From: an uncultured Muribaculaceae bacterium
GTDB taxonomy: Bacteria > Bacteroidota > Bacteroidia > Bacteroidales > Muribaculaceae
DNA: 56,384 nt
NCBI GenBank assembly: GCA_947625935.1
Contig: CANQQE010000019.1
Span: 1-56,384, forward strand
Reading direction: 5' to 3'
Position numbers and translations under genes: made by a program. Shown here piece by piece: positions 15,796 to 26,026 of this stretch (position 1 is the stretch's first letter; each line of letters opens with the position of its first letter). The notes under the pieces are model-generated. The model saw nothing but the letters and a program-made list of their open reading frames with translations. It made no database searches and had not been told where the DNA came from.

Positions 15796-18700
15796 GCAAC
15801 TCAGTCGATAAAAGAGTCGTAGAGATGCGATTTGATAACCAGCAGTTTGAAAGTCGCGCCAGTACGACCATGGGGACTCTGGAAAAGCTGAAAAAAGCAT
15901 TGACTTTTAAGGATGCTAGTTCCGGATTGGATGATTTGGATCGGAAAGTTAAAAATGTTAGTATGAATCCGCTGGCTGCTGGTGTGGAAGCAGTCCAGAT
16001 GAAATTTAGTGCTTTGCAGGCCGCCGCGTTTACTGCATTGCAGAACATCGTGAATCGAGCGGTCGATGCCGGTATAAATATTGCGAAATCGCTGTCAATT
16101 GATCAGATTTCCGCTGGCTTTTCTGAGTATGAGCTTAAAATGGGCTCCATTCAGACGATTATGGCGTCTACGGGTGAGTCTTTGGATACGGTTAATGGAT
16201 ATTTGGAAGAGCTAAACCATTACGCTGATAAGACTATTTATTCGTTCTCCGATATGACCAGTAACATTGGCAAGTTTACAAACGCCGGTGTTAAGTTGGA
16301 CGCTGCTGTGTCTGCTATTCAGGGCGTGTCGAACGTTGCGGCCATCTCTGGCGCCAATGCAAATGAAGCTTCTCGAGCGATGTACAACTTTGCCCAGGCA
16401 TTGTCTGCAGGTTATGTTAAACTAATCGACTGGAAATCCATTGAGAACGCCAACATGGCAACTGTGGAGTTCAAAGAGCAGCTGATTCAGACGGCTTTGG
16501 CTATGGGTACGTTGGTGGAGAAGGGCGACCGGTATGTGTCGACTACAACTGACGCAAATGGTGCTATTTCTGATGCATTTGATGCCACCCACATGTTTAA
16601 CGACTCTTTGTCTGCGCAGTGGATGACGACGGACGTTTTGGTTCAGGCGCTGAATAACTACTCTACTGATATTCGTACGATGTCGGAAGAGGAAGTAAAG
16701 GCGTATGAGGAGAAACTAAAGTCTATTGGCTATACCGAAGAGCAGATCAAGAAGATCGAGGAGCTTGGCCAGAAGGCGTTTGACTCCGCACAGGACGTCA
16801 AGACGTTCAGCCAGTTAATGGACACCTTGAAGGAGTCTGTTGGCTCTGGTTGGGCTCAGACCTTTGAACTTATATTTGGCGATTTCGAGGAAGCTAAGCG
16901 TCGCTGGACAATCGTTAACGAGGAAATTGGCGGGATCATTCAGCGGTCCACGGATGCTCGAAATGCTCTTCTAGAGAAAGCACTCGGCATTCCGGATAAG
17001 TATATTGACAAAAGTCTTTCTACATGGGATACTCTTGCTGAGAAAATAGAAGCTGCTGGCGTTCCGGTTGACGACTTCATTGAAAAATGTAAAGATATTG
17101 GCGATGAGATGGGGCTTATCGATAAGTCAGCCATTCAGACATTCGACGATTTTAAAGAATCCCTCGCGAGTGGTTGGCTTTCTGGCGATCTCATTGCCCA
17201 GGCTATTGATAGTTTTATCGGGCCTCTCGGTACGGTTGATCAAGCTGTTTCTGATGCGTCTCACTCATTTGAGCGTTTCAAGGAAATTGTTAATGAGACA
17301 ATTCAGGGGAGCTGGTCTACCGGTCAAGATCGAATGAATAAATTTGCTGAGGCTGGTTGGAACGCAGCAGCAATGCAAGAAGCGGTGAATAAGGTCTATT
17401 ATGGTGGAGAACTTGCCATGCAAGACTATGAAGCCGCGCTTGGTTCTATGACGGACGCACAACTACAAGCTGCTGGGTACACAGATGAGCAGATTGAAGC
17501 TCTTCGAGCACTTCAAGAAGAGTATAAAGCTCTTGGGGAGTCAGTAGACGGAACAGCCGGGTCGGTCGAGAAGGTGAAGACCGGTTCAGAGCTTCTTTTG
17601 GAAAGCATCGCAAATCTTTGGGCCGGCGTTAAGGGCATCTTTAAAGGCTTGAAAGATGGCTGGGAGATGGCGTTTCCTTCGATGACAGCCGACCGGCTTT
17701 ATGATATTCTAAAGGCTTTCAATGAACTTACTGCAAAATTCAGAGATTGGGTTGGAAATTCGGAGGATACACGTCGGAATCCGATGAGCTCTACCGTTCG
17801 GAATATTCGGGATAGTTTCTCTGGTTTTGCTTCCATTATTGGTCTGGTTCTGGATGTCTTGAAAGAGACTTCGAAGTTTTTGGTGGAGACATTTGGTAGT
17901 TCTGTTGGTAATGCAGTAGATAAGGTCCTTGCTTTTACGGCAAATGTTGGGAGCTTGATCCGTCGTTTCCGTGATTGGGTCTCTGAGAATAATATCATTC
18001 GTACTGGGTTAGAAACAATATATACACTTTTAAGTCCAGTAATTGAATTATTTAACCGCCTTGGGTCAATCGTTTGGGATACAATGACTACATTGTTGAG
18101 CATGTTTTCATCTCCAATTAGAATTGGCGGTTTAGAGTCGGGTGCTTCTTTTGTTGAGAAATTGAGTTTGTTTTTAGATGGTTTGAAAAGTTCGGCAGCT
18201 TCTGCTAGGGAATCAATTTCTTTGTTTTTTGATAGGCTTCACGATGATATTAATGGTAGTACAATTATGTCGTCTATTAAAGATCTTTGGAACGGTTTGC
18301 GCTCTTTATTAACAGGTATGGCTTCTGGTCTCGGGAATTTTGTTGAAAAGTTAATTGGTGCATTTGGTGATGGCGGACTTGGTGGATTATTGGGTATCCT
18401 TGGAACAATTTCGTTTTCCGGGTTGATTTCCGCGGTTAAAAAATTAGCTGGGAGCATTTCGGGTCCGTTGTCAGGGATAAAGGAATTGTTTGGAAACGTT
18501 TCTGGAATTCTTTCTGGAGTAAAAGATTCCTTGGTTTCTTGGCAAGAAAGTTTAAAAGCTTCGACATTATTGAAGATTGCGATAGCAGTTGGAATTTTGG
18601 CAGCAGCTTTGTTTACGATTGCGTCGATTGATGGTGATAAACTTTCTAGTGCGTTGGCCGCTATAACAGTTTTGTTTATAGATCTGACAGGATCAATGGC

Positions 18701-21700
18701 TTTATTTTCAAAGTTTAGTAGTAGTATGAAGGGCGCTAGTAAAGCAACAGGAATGATGATCGGGTTGTCGATCTCGGTTCTTCTCCTTGCGAGTGCCTTG
18801 AAGAAGGTTTCGTCGTTAAGTCTTTCTGAACTTGGGGTCGGTCTTCTTGGTGTTGCGGGGCTCATGACCGAAATGGTGCTGTCGATGAAAGTTCTTAGTT
18901 CTGGTTCTAAACATGTTGGAAAGGGCGCCGCGGCCATGATTGCATTTTCTATAGCAATACGAGTTATAATACCAGCTTTTCAGATATTGTCCGGAATGGA
19001 TTGGGAACAGTTAGGGAAGGGACTCGTTGGACTTGGCGGAATAATGGCTGAATTTGCTATCGGGATGCGAGCAATGAAGGGGACTCTTGGCGGGTCCGCT
19101 TCTCTTCTCATTGCAGCGTCTTCTCTTTTAGTGCTTCTTCCAGTTCTTGTAGTTCTTGGGAATATGAAATCGGAGGAAATTTCGTCGGCATTAATAATGA
19201 TCGGTGGTGCTCTTGTTGAGTTGTCTATTGCACTAAATCTTATGAAAGGGACACTCGGCGGTTCGGCCGCTTTGTTAGTTGCGGCGACGGCATTGTTGAT
19301 TATGACGCCTGTTCTTGTCGCTATTGGACAACTAAAAATGGAACAGATAACAAATTCGTTAGCAATATTGGGTGGAGCTTTACTTGAATTGTCTATTGCA
19401 CTAAATCTTATGAAAGGGACACTCGGTGGTTCGGCGTCTCTTTTGGTTGCTTCAGCCGCGATATTAGTTTTGACTCCAGCATTAATGGCCCTTGGGCAGT
19501 TGGATATGAAACAAATCGGTTCAGCGTTGCTTGCTTTGGGCGGGGCGTTTGCCGTTATTGGAGTTGCGGGTTTACTTTTAAAGCCGTTGCTTCCAACTAT
19601 TCTTGGACTATCGGCTGCTTTCTTGCTTTTTAGTGTGAGTGTCACAGCTGTCGGTGCCGGTATTGCGCTTCTTGGCGTGGGCATATCAGCAATTGTTGCT
19701 GCCTTTGCTTCTCTTGTGACGGTTGGAACAGTTGGCGCTACTGCGATCGTTTCTGCATTGAGTGTCATTATATCCGGTATTGCAGCTTTGATCCCAGAAG
19801 TTGCAGCGCAAATTGGTAACGGTATTATCGCTATTTCTAAAGTTATTCAGGAAGGTGCCCCCGAAATAGCCGCAGCAATCAAAGCAATTGTTTCAAATTT
19901 AATTGATGTTCTTATTGAATGTGTTCCTCAGTTGGTAGAAGGGGCATTTCAGTTAATTACGAGTGTTTTGGAGAAGCTTGACGATTATGGCCCTCAAATT
20001 ACCGCCATGCTTATTCAGTTTATAATTGATTTGTTGAACAGTGTTGCAGATAATATGCCTCAGTTAATAACCTCCGCAATGAACATTATTGGATCGTTCT
20101 TTGCTGGTGTTCTCAATGCGTTGTCGACAATTAACCCTGACACGTTGATAAGTGCGCTAAAGGGCATCGGGTTATTGACGGGAATAATCGCTGCCCTCGG
20201 TTTGGTGGCGCCGTTAATGCCCGCAGCGATGGCTGGAGTGCTTGGGATGGGCGTCATCCTCGTCGAACTGGGCGCGGTTATGGGCCTTATTGGCACTTTG
20301 GCGTCTGATAAGGTTATGGATGCTGTCGATAAAGCAATAGATTTTGCATATAAGGTTGGTGAGTTCTTTGGTGCACTGATTGGCGGTTTCGCTGCCGGTG
20401 TTTCGAGTGGACTTGCTGATATTGGTTCAAATCTTTCGGCCTTCTCCACAAATGCTCAACCGTTTATTGATTCGATGTCTGCTCTTGGTACGGATACAAG
20501 TGCCATTGAAGGAATTAAGGCATTTGGGGCAGCTTTACTTGAACTTACTGCGTCTGATCTTATTAACACCATTTCGAAATTCTTTGGCGGTGGCGTTGCT
20601 AACTTCGGAACTGAACTTCAATCGTTTGGTGAGGCCATGGTTGGTTTCTCCGACACTGTTTCTGGAAATATTGATGAAGGGGCAGTGACAGCTGCAGCAA
20701 CTGCCGGGACCGCATTAGCCGAGCTTGAGGATTCTATTCCTAAGACGGGCGGCTGGGTACAAAGTATACTTGGCGAAGCCGATATGGAGAAATTCGGCAC
20801 AGGTATTTCTGCCTTTGCTCAGGCGATTATCGATTTTAATGATCTAGTCGTTCCCACGAATATTGATCAAACTAAAATTGAAGCGGCGTCTGCTGCTGGA
20901 ATGGCGCTTTCAGGACTTCAAGATTCAATTCCTAAGACGGGCGGCGTTTGGCAGAATATCGCCGGTGAGTCTGACATGGAGAAATTCAGCACTGGGATTA
21001 TCACATTCGGTGAAGCCATTGTTGGATATTCTGAAGTAGTTGGAGCCGCCACTTTCGATACAGCTATAATTTCTGCCTCTGTTGAAGCTGGAATGGCGCT
21101 TTCAGGACTTCAAGATTCAATTCCTAAGACGGGCGGCTGGGTACAAAGTATTCTTGGTGAGTCTGATATGAAGAAGTTTGCGGCTAGCGTAACCGCATTT
21201 GGCACAGCTATGTCCAGTTATGCCGCGTCTATTTCTGGACTTAACGAAGACGACATTACGGCCTCTGTTGCAGCAGCCGGAATGCTTGTCGAGCTTCAAA
21301 ACTCTCTTGACCCGGAAGGCGGCGTATTTGATAATATTAAAGAACTTTTCACTGGCGAACAGTCCCTTGAAAAGCTAGGTGCCAAATTCGTTACCTTCGG
21401 CGAAAAGATGAAGGAATACGGAGATAACATCAAAGGGTTCTCTGATTCGAGCGCAACAGACACGGTTGTTAACACAGCCAATAGCCTCCTCACGATGGTT
21501 GAGCAGTTAAGAGAGAATCCCGTTGGAGACGAGCTCTCAACATTTGCCGATTCGATCATTTCTTTTGGAACAAATATGGCGTCCTTTTATGGGAGCATAC
21601 TGGTCATAAATCCGGACATTTTAACCGGAGTGATCGATGAAGTTGCAAGACTGTCCGAATTGATGACCGGATTGTCTGGATTTGACTCGACAGGTATTTC

Positions 21701-22874
21701 TAATTTTGTATCCTCTCTTAAAACGTTGGCTGAAGATGGTATAGATGAGTTCTGCTCGGCGTTTGAGAATAGCACAGATCGGGTTTCTTCTGCCGTAGAG
21801 GCTCTCACGGGTGCGATCGAAGAGGCAATTGCCAATACAAATACCGATTTGACAGAAGTTGGAACAGAATCTGCGACTTCTTACTTGGATGGGGTGGCTA
21901 GTGTAGAGTCTGATGCGTCTACCGCTGGTGAAACGCTCTCCAATCAGGTTCTTGACAAGCTAGATTCTGCGATCACTACTTTTGAAACGGTCGGAAAAGA
22001 CTCCGCTACTGGTTATGTCAAAAATATTCAAAATCAGACCAATTCTGCTAAGACAGCCGGAGGAGTATTGGCCAAAAGTATTCTTACCGCGCTCTCTGAT
22101 CGAGCAAAAGATTTCATGACAGCTGGCCAAGACGTGGCAAAGAAATATTTGTCCGGCATTTCTGAGTCTACAAATGAAGCAACAAAAGCTGCATCAACGC
22201 TTCGGTCCAATGCAGTTGGTGCGTTGAAAGATTCGAGAGATGCATACAACGCTGGCTCGAATGTTGGCCAAGGTTTCGTTAACGGAATGGCCGGCTGGTC
22301 GAAGAGCGCATACAACGCCGCTTACAAAATTGGACGGCAGGCAATTACGGGGCTTCAGCGTGCGATTGATGCACACTCTCCGTCTAGAGAAGCCGAAGCG
22401 CTGGCCGATTATACTGGGCTCGGGTACGTTGGTCAGTTGTTGAAATACCAGCAGGAGGCATATTCTGCGGGCGAAGATGTCGGTGTCGCCACGTTGACTG
22501 GTCTTCGGGACGTACTCTCTAATAAGATCGCCGCTGTGTTGAATGACGAGGTAATGAACCCCGTTATTACGCCAGTTGTGGATCTTAGTAATGTTATGAA
22601 ATCTGCTGATTTGGTGAATGGCCTCTTTGCAGAATCTATTGACAGTACCATGTACGAAGCGCAAAAGACTTCAATTGCTGTTGCTACTGCAAAGTCGAGC
22701 CATTTCGGATCGGAAGATACTACCAAGGTAGGCAGCCAGCAAAGCGAGGATCAAACGCCTAATGTCTTCTATAACACATTTAATATTACATCTAACAACC
22801 CGGAAGAAGTAGCTCAGTACGTTACTCATCAAATTCGTTTGGAAATGAACAGGAGGGGCTCACAATGGGCGTGA
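15792..22874 (+). CDS. Tape measure protein
   Basis: 2360 residues from ATG 15792, with AAGGAGG upstream; a TTG at 15771 precedes that site and is rejected. The N-terminus has the SLSIDQISAGFSEYELKMGSIQTIMAS segment of this family. The middle (about residues 900-1450) is a series of hydrophobic helices. Residues around 1090-1215 contain three 56-residue repeats with LMKGTLGGSA, two of them nearly identical in DNA. Around 1650-1790 are further repeats with SIPKTGG, spaced about 64 residues. The C-terminus (GYVGQLLKYQQEAYSAG and NRRGSQWA) is typical. The protein sets tail length and may form the DNA channel. Its length implies a long tail. Confidence 0.93.
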   Translation: MSNSVDKRVVEMRFDNQQFESRASTTMGTLEKLKKALTFKDASSGLDDLDRKVKNVSMNPLAAGVEAVQMKFSALQAAAFTALQNIVNRAVDAGINIAKSLSIDQISAGFSEYELKMGSIQTIMASTGESLDTVNGYLEELNHYADKTIYSFSDMTSNIGKFTNAGVKLDAAVSAIQGVSNVAAISGANANEASRAMYNFAQALSAGYVKLIDWKSIENANMATVEFKEQLIQTALAMGTLVEKGDRYVSTTTDANGAISDAFDATHMFNDSLSAQWMTTDVLVQALNNYSTDIRTMSEEEVKAYEEKLKSIGYTEEQIKKIEELGQKAFDSAQDVKTFSQLMDTLKESVGSGWAQTFELIFGDFEEAKRRWTIVNEEIGGIIQRSTDARNALLEKALGIPDKYIDKSLSTWDTLAEKIEAAGVPVDDFIEKCKDIGDEMGLIDKSAIQTFDDFKESLASGWLSGDLIAQAIDSFIGPLGTVDQAVSDASHSFERFKEIVNETIQGSWSTGQDRMNKFAEAGWNAAAMQEAVNKVYYGGELAMQDYEAALGSMTDAQLQAAGYTDEQIEALRALQEEYKALGESVDGTAGSVEKVKTGSELLLESIANLWAGVKGIFKGLKDGWEMAFPSMTADRLYDILKAFNELTAKFRDWVGNSEDTRRNPMSSTVRNIRDSFSGFASIIGLVLDVLKETSKFLVETFGSSVGNAVDKVLAFTANVGSLIRRFRDWVSENNIIRTGLETIYTLLSPVIELFNRLGSIVWDTMTTLLSMFSSPIRIGGLESGASFVEKLSLFLDGLKSSAASARESISLFFDRLHDDINGSTIMSSIKDLWNGLRSLLTGMASGLGNFVEKLIGAFGDGGLGGLLGILGTISFSGLISAVKKLAGSISGPLSGIKELFGNVSGILSGVKDSLVSWQESLKASTLLKIAIAVGILAAALFTIASIDGDKLSSALAAITVLFIDLTGSMALFSKFSSSMKGASKATGMMIGLSISVLLLASALKKVSSLSLSELGVGLLGVAGLMTEMVLSMKVLSSGSKHVGKGAAAMIAFSIAIRVIIPAFQILSGMDWEQLGKGLVGLGGIMAEFAIGMRAMKGTLGGSASLLIAASSLLVLLPVLVVLGNMKSEEISSALIMIGGALVELSIALNLMKGTLGGSAALLVAATALLIMTPVLVAIGQLKMEQITNSLAILGGALLELSIALNLMKGTLGGSASLLVASAAILVLTPALMALGQLDMKQIGSALLALGGAFAVIGVAGLLLKPLLPTILGLSAAFLLFSVSVTAVGAGIALLGVGISAIVAAFASLVTVGTVGATAIVSALSVIISGIAALIPEVAAQIGNGIIAISKVIQEGAPEIAAAIKAIVSNLIDVLIECVPQLVEGAFQLITSVLEKLDDYGPQITAMLIQFIIDLLNSVADNMPQLITSAMNIIGSFFAGVLNALSTINPDTLISALKGIGLLTGIIAALGLVAPLMPAAMAGVLGMGVILVELGAVMGLIGTLASDKVMDAVDKAIDFAYKVGEFFGALIGGFAAGVSSGLADIGSNLSAFSTNAQPFIDSMSALGTDTSAIEGIKAFGAALLELTASDLINTISKFFGGGVANFGTELQSFGEAMVGFSDTVSGNIDEGAVTAAATAGTALAELEDSIPKTGGWVQSILGEADMEKFGTGISAFAQAIIDFNDLVVPTNIDQTKIEAASAAGMALSGLQDSIPKTGGVWQNIAGESDMEKFSTGIITFGEAIVGYSEVVGAATFDTAIISASVEAGMALSGLQDSIPKTGGWVQSILGESDMKKFAASVTAFGTAMSSYAASISGLNEDDITASVAAAGMLVELQNSLDPEGGVFDNIKELFTGEQSLEKLGAKFVTFGEKMKEYGDNIKGFSDSSATDTVVNTANSLLTMVEQLRENPVGDELSTFADSIISFGTNMASFYGSILVINPDILTGVIDEVARLSELMTGLSGFDSTGISNFVSSLKTLAEDGIDEFCSAFENSTDRVSSAVEALTGAIEEAIANTNTDLTEVGTESATSYLDGVASVESDASTAGETLSNQVLDKLDSAITTFETVGKDSATGYVKNIQNQTNSAKTAGGVLAKSILTALSDRAKDFMTAGQDVAKKYLSGISESTNEATKAASTLRSNAVGALKDSRDAYNAGSNVGQGFVNGMAGWSKSAYNAAYKIGRQAITGLQRAIDAHSPSREAEALADYTGLGYVGQLLKYQQEAYSAGEDVGVATLTGLRDVLSNKIAAVLNDEVMNPVITPVVDLSNVMKSADLVNGLFAESIDSTMYEAQKTSIAVATAKSSHFGSEDTTKVGSQQSEDQTPNVFYNTFNITSNNPEEVAQYVTHQIRLEMNRRGSQWA
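19078..19430 (+). repeat. Direct 168-nt repeats in the tape measure gene
   Basis: Three copies of a 56-codon unit are visible. Segments at 19221-19258 and 19389-19426 are identical over 38 nt, 168 nt apart; the first copy near 19078 is diverged. This points to recent duplication within the gene. Confidence 0.75.
20740..21160 (+). repeat. Second repeat set in the tape measure gene
   Basis: Units encoding SGLQDSIPKTGG recur. The copies starting near 20895 and 21087 are identical over about 50 nt, 192 nt (64 codons) apart, and an older copy lies near 20730. They lie outside the hydrophobic core. Confidence 0.7.
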
Positions 22875-23590
22875 TTATTTTCAATGGTAAATCATCGAGT
22901 GATTTTCATATCCAAGTTGAGCACCCTCCTGGGTGCACCTTTCCTGAGAAAGACTACGAGGCTCAGCACGTGATTGGCCGAAATGGCGACGTGCTAGTAA
23001 CCGGGAAAGAAGAGTCGTTTAAAAATCGAGAATGGACGTATGACATTGCTATCGGGTCTTATGAGAGAAGCTTCGAAGAATTGATGAACGAACTCTCTGC
23101 TTGGCTGTTCTCTTCGTCGGGTTATTCGGTTCTTGAGGATTCGTATTCCCCTGACACATATCGGCTCGCTTTTTACGCCGGCTCAACAGAGATGGAAAAC
23201 TTGCTTGATCATATGGGCCGAGGGCAATTGGTATTTAACGCAATGCCTCAAAAATTCTTGAAGAGTGGAAAAGACCCTATAGCAATTACGAATGATTTTT
23301 CTTTAAGGAATCCGACAGATAAAATCGCTCGTCCAATTATTACCGTAAAGGGAACAGGTGCTGGGACGCTGATCGTTGGTGACAGTACTATCGAGATATC
23401 GGATATTAAAGATAATTTAATCATAAATAGTGATATTGAAGATATTTACGACGAGACGATAACAAATCGGAACGGGGACGTGACTCTTCCGAATCGAAGA
23501 TACCCCAAGCTGTACCCAGGTTTGAATAAATTTTCTTATTCTGGGGGCATTACATCTGCGGAGGTGATACCAAAATGGTGGACAATCTAA
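22865..23590 (+). CDS. Distal tail protein (Dit)
   Basis: 241 residues. The N-terminal IIFNGKSSSDFHIQVEHPP, EKDYEAQHVIGRNGDV and NREWTYDIAIG are typical of Dit proteins, which form the hub ring between tail tube and baseplate. It overlaps both neighbours, with GGAGGGG upstream. The order tape measure, Dit, Tal is the normal siphophage order. Confidence 0.85.
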   Translation: MGVIIFNGKSSSDFHIQVEHPPGCTFPEKDYEAQHVIGRNGDVLVTGKEESFKNREWTYDIAIGSYERSFEELMNELSAWLFSSSGYSVLEDSYSPDTYRLAFYAGSTEMENLLDHMGRGQLVFNAMPQKFLKSGKDPIAITNDFSLRNPTDKIARPIITVKGTGAGTLIVGDSTIEISDIKDNLIINSDIEDIYDETITNRNGDVTLPNRRYPKLYPGLNKFSYSGGITSAEVIPKWWTI

Positions 23591-25839
23591 TCACATTGTA
23601 CAATGAGGACGAGACCTCCTTTACGACGAATGGCTTGGGGAATCTTTCTGAAGCTGTGTCGTGCCAGGTGCATGAGGAACTCAACGGAATTTACGAACTA
23701 ACCATGGAGTACCCTACATCTGGCCGACATTACAGCGACATTCAGCATCGCAGAATTATATTTGCAAAGCCGAATCCTTTTGACCCTCCGCAAGCTTTCC
23801 GAATTCATGACATATCGACACCTTTGCAAGGAAATGTAACAATTTCCGCGAAACACATCAGTTATGACTTGTCCGGAAAACCGGTTCAGCCTTTTTCTTC
23901 TGTTAATGTAAAGGACGCGTTTGAAAAAATCAAATCTTATTCTCTGGCTCCGCACAATTTTACATTTGAAACGGACTTTTCAAAAAATGGTTCGCTGTCT
24001 TTTAACGCCCCATGCAGCACCCGATCTCTTCTCGGAGATGGGGAGAGCGGAATTCTTAGCGTGTTTGGCGGGGAGTATGAATGGGACAACTTCAGAGTTA
24101 TATTGCACGAATCTCGTGGAAAAAATCGAGGAGTGTCAATTCGCTCGGGGAAGAACCTGTTGGATTTAACAAGTGAAGGGGAAGATGGAGAAGTTCCGAC
24201 CGGTGTATATCCATATTGGTACTCTGATGATCGGGGGCTTGTTACACTCCATGCTATTGTGTATGTGAACGGTGCGGACAATCGGTGGGTCGTGCCTCTC
24301 GATTGTTCTGGGATGTTTCAAGAATACGATGGCCCCCCGACCCCGGAGATGCTCCAACAGAAGACCGAGGAATGGATTAAAGAAAACTGCAAAGATGACC
24401 CGATAAAGACATCGATCACATTTTCTTTTGTGCCGCTTTCTGATTCAGCCGAGTATAAAGAGTTCGCCGCCTTGGAGGAAATCCACATTGGCGATATTAT
24501 CTCTCTTTATGCTGAGGGGCCAGAAATTGACGTAGAAAGAAAATGTGTTTCATATAATTATGACGTTCTGCTCGGGCGATATGTCGACTTAACGATGGGC
24601 GACCCAAAAGAGAGTCTCGCTAAGTCACTCGTTGATCAGAACATGTCCATGGCGGATACCGTTCGCCATTTGGAGGTAACATTTAAAATTGGAATTGACT
24701 CCATAACGGCCATGGTTCGAGATGCTGAGACTGGCCTTCAGTCTATGGTGCAACAATTTTCAGACCATATTACAGCACAAGTCAGTTCAATCGATGGTCG
24801 AGTGACGACCGTAACACAGGATCTTGACAGTGTGAAAGTAACCGTTCAAGGCCAGGATGATCGTCTTACTTCTGTTGAGGCAACGGCCGAAGGATTGACG
24901 ACCACTGTTAGCGGCGTTTCTGATAGCGTTAGTAAAATCGAGCAGCGCGTTAACAGTATTAAATTGAGCGTGACCGGTTCTTTGGGTGATGGCGAGGCCT
25001 CTATTGTGTTAAACGGCGGTGGGGGTGGTAGCGGAACCATCGATCTGTCTGAGGTTCGAAAAGCATGGGCTGACGATCCGACGAATGTCACCGTAACTGC
25101 TGGAACGATCACATTTAATGGGAATACTGTGACATTTAATAATAACTCGTTTATCGCGAATTCGGATAATTTTAAGGTCGACGCTACTGGGCGTATTACC
25201 GCATGGAGTGCAGCGATTACACATATACTTTTGGAGCCGGACGGGACTAAATTTACTTTTCAAGAAGCTCCATACGCGGTTGCTGCGATCATTGATGGAA
25301 ACATTTATTTAATGGGTGATGTTAATTTCCCAAATTCGAGTTATAGTTTGTACGGCTCGACACAGGGGGGTTCTGCGGGGAATTTGGTCCTCGCATTCGC
25401 CTCCCATAGTAGGGACTATTTTGGCGCTACGAAAGACTGTGCTGTTTTCGGATATTCTAATAATCCGACATTTATTCATGGCTCGGAAATTAAATCCAAT
25501 AAATCAATCACCACGGCGTCTGACAGGAGAAAGAAGAAAGATATTTCTCCTATGACATCGGATTATCTGAAGATATTTGATCGCATGGAGCCCAGCTTTT
25601 ATCGATATATTGACGAGGCGGATGATGCCCCAATTCACTATGGCTATATTGCACAAGATGTGGAGCAGGCTCTTTATGATGCTGGAAAGACAAGAACCGA
25701 TATGGCCGCTCTTCTCGGCGACGGTGACAATGAAATGATGGCGTTGGGGTATACAGAGTTTATCCCGCTGATGCATCTTAAATTGAAACAAATAGATGAA
25801 AGACTCAATCGGCTTGAGCAAGGAGGTATTATGGAATGA
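23575..25839 (+). CDS. Tail-associated protein (Tal) with C-terminal S74 self-cleaving chaperone
   Basis: 754 residues from ATG 23575 after GGAGGTGA. The first 370 residues are the baseplate hub (gp27-like) domain common to Tal proteins. A coiled-coil follows (about 375-470), then a glycine patch and beta-rich region. From residue 649 the sequence SDRRKKKDI begins an intramolecular chaperone of the peptidase S74 type, also seen in endosialidase tailspikes; such domains trimerise the fibre and cut themselves off just before that serine. About 105 residues would be released. This joins hub and fibre functions in one protein. Confidence 0.8.
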   Translation: MVDNLITLYNEDETSFTTNGLGNLSEAVSCQVHEELNGIYELTMEYPTSGRHYSDIQHRRIIFAKPNPFDPPQAFRIHDISTPLQGNVTISAKHISYDLSGKPVQPFSSVNVKDAFEKIKSYSLAPHNFTFETDFSKNGSLSFNAPCSTRSLLGDGESGILSVFGGEYEWDNFRVILHESRGKNRGVSIRSGKNLLDLTSEGEDGEVPTGVYPYWYSDDRGLVTLHAIVYVNGADNRWVVPLDCSGMFQEYDGPPTPEMLQQKTEEWIKENCKDDPIKTSITFSFVPLSDSAEYKEFAALEEIHIGDIISLYAEGPEIDVERKCVSYNYDVLLGRYVDLTMGDPKESLAKSLVDQNMSMADTVRHLEVTFKIGIDSITAMVRDAETGLQSMVQQFSDHITAQVSSIDGRVTTVTQDLDSVKVTVQGQDDRLTSVEATAEGLTTTVSGVSDSVSKIEQRVNSIKLSVTGSLGDGEASIVLNGGGGGSGTIDLSEVRKAWADDPTNVTVTAGTITFNGNTVTFNNNSFIANSDNFKVDATGRITAWSAAITHILLEPDGTKFTFQEAPYAVAAIIDGNIYLMGDVNFPNSSYSLYGSTQGGSAGNLVLAFASHSRDYFGATKDCAVFGYSNNPTFIHGSEIKSNKSITTASDRRKKKDISPMTSDYLKIFDRMEPSFYRYIDEADDAPIHYGYIAQDVEQALYDAGKTRTDMAALLGDGDNEMMALGYTEFIPLMHLKLKQIDERLNRLEQGGIME

Positions 25840-26021
25840 ATGAGACAAAAGACAATAAGATGGTAGAGTATCTCAAAGAGGTTGACCGTCTTCTTGATCA
25901 AATCTCCACAAAAGGAACGGACACGATGCTCATGGCACAAGCTCGCTCTGTGCTGGTTCAGGCCTTTAATTTGGCAAAAACGCTCGTTATTTTTGACGAG
26001 GATGGAAAAGAAGGAGGTTGA
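25836..26021 (+). CDS. Small helical protein between tail genes
   Basis: 61 residues, helical, with EYLKEVDRLLDQI and QARSVLVQAFNLA. It starts at an ATGA overlap with the Tal stop, after AAGGAGG. I do not recognise it. The place between hub and receptor-binding genes suggests a minor baseplate or assembly role. Confidence 0.6.
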   Translation: MNETKDNKMVEYLKEVDRLLDQISTKGTDTMLMAQARSVLVQAFNLAKTLVIFDEDGKEGG

Positions 26022-26026
26022 GTTCC

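Noticed and set aside
18980-19768. 262-codon minus-strand frame in the tape measure gene
   Set aside because: Ala/Pro/Thr-rich text of the kind produced by reading hydrophobic codons backwards; no start signals.
19078-21160. Regularly spaced repeats that might be CRISPR-like
   Set aside because: The repeats are in frame, 56 or 64 codons apart, inside the tape measure coding sequence and have no spacers.
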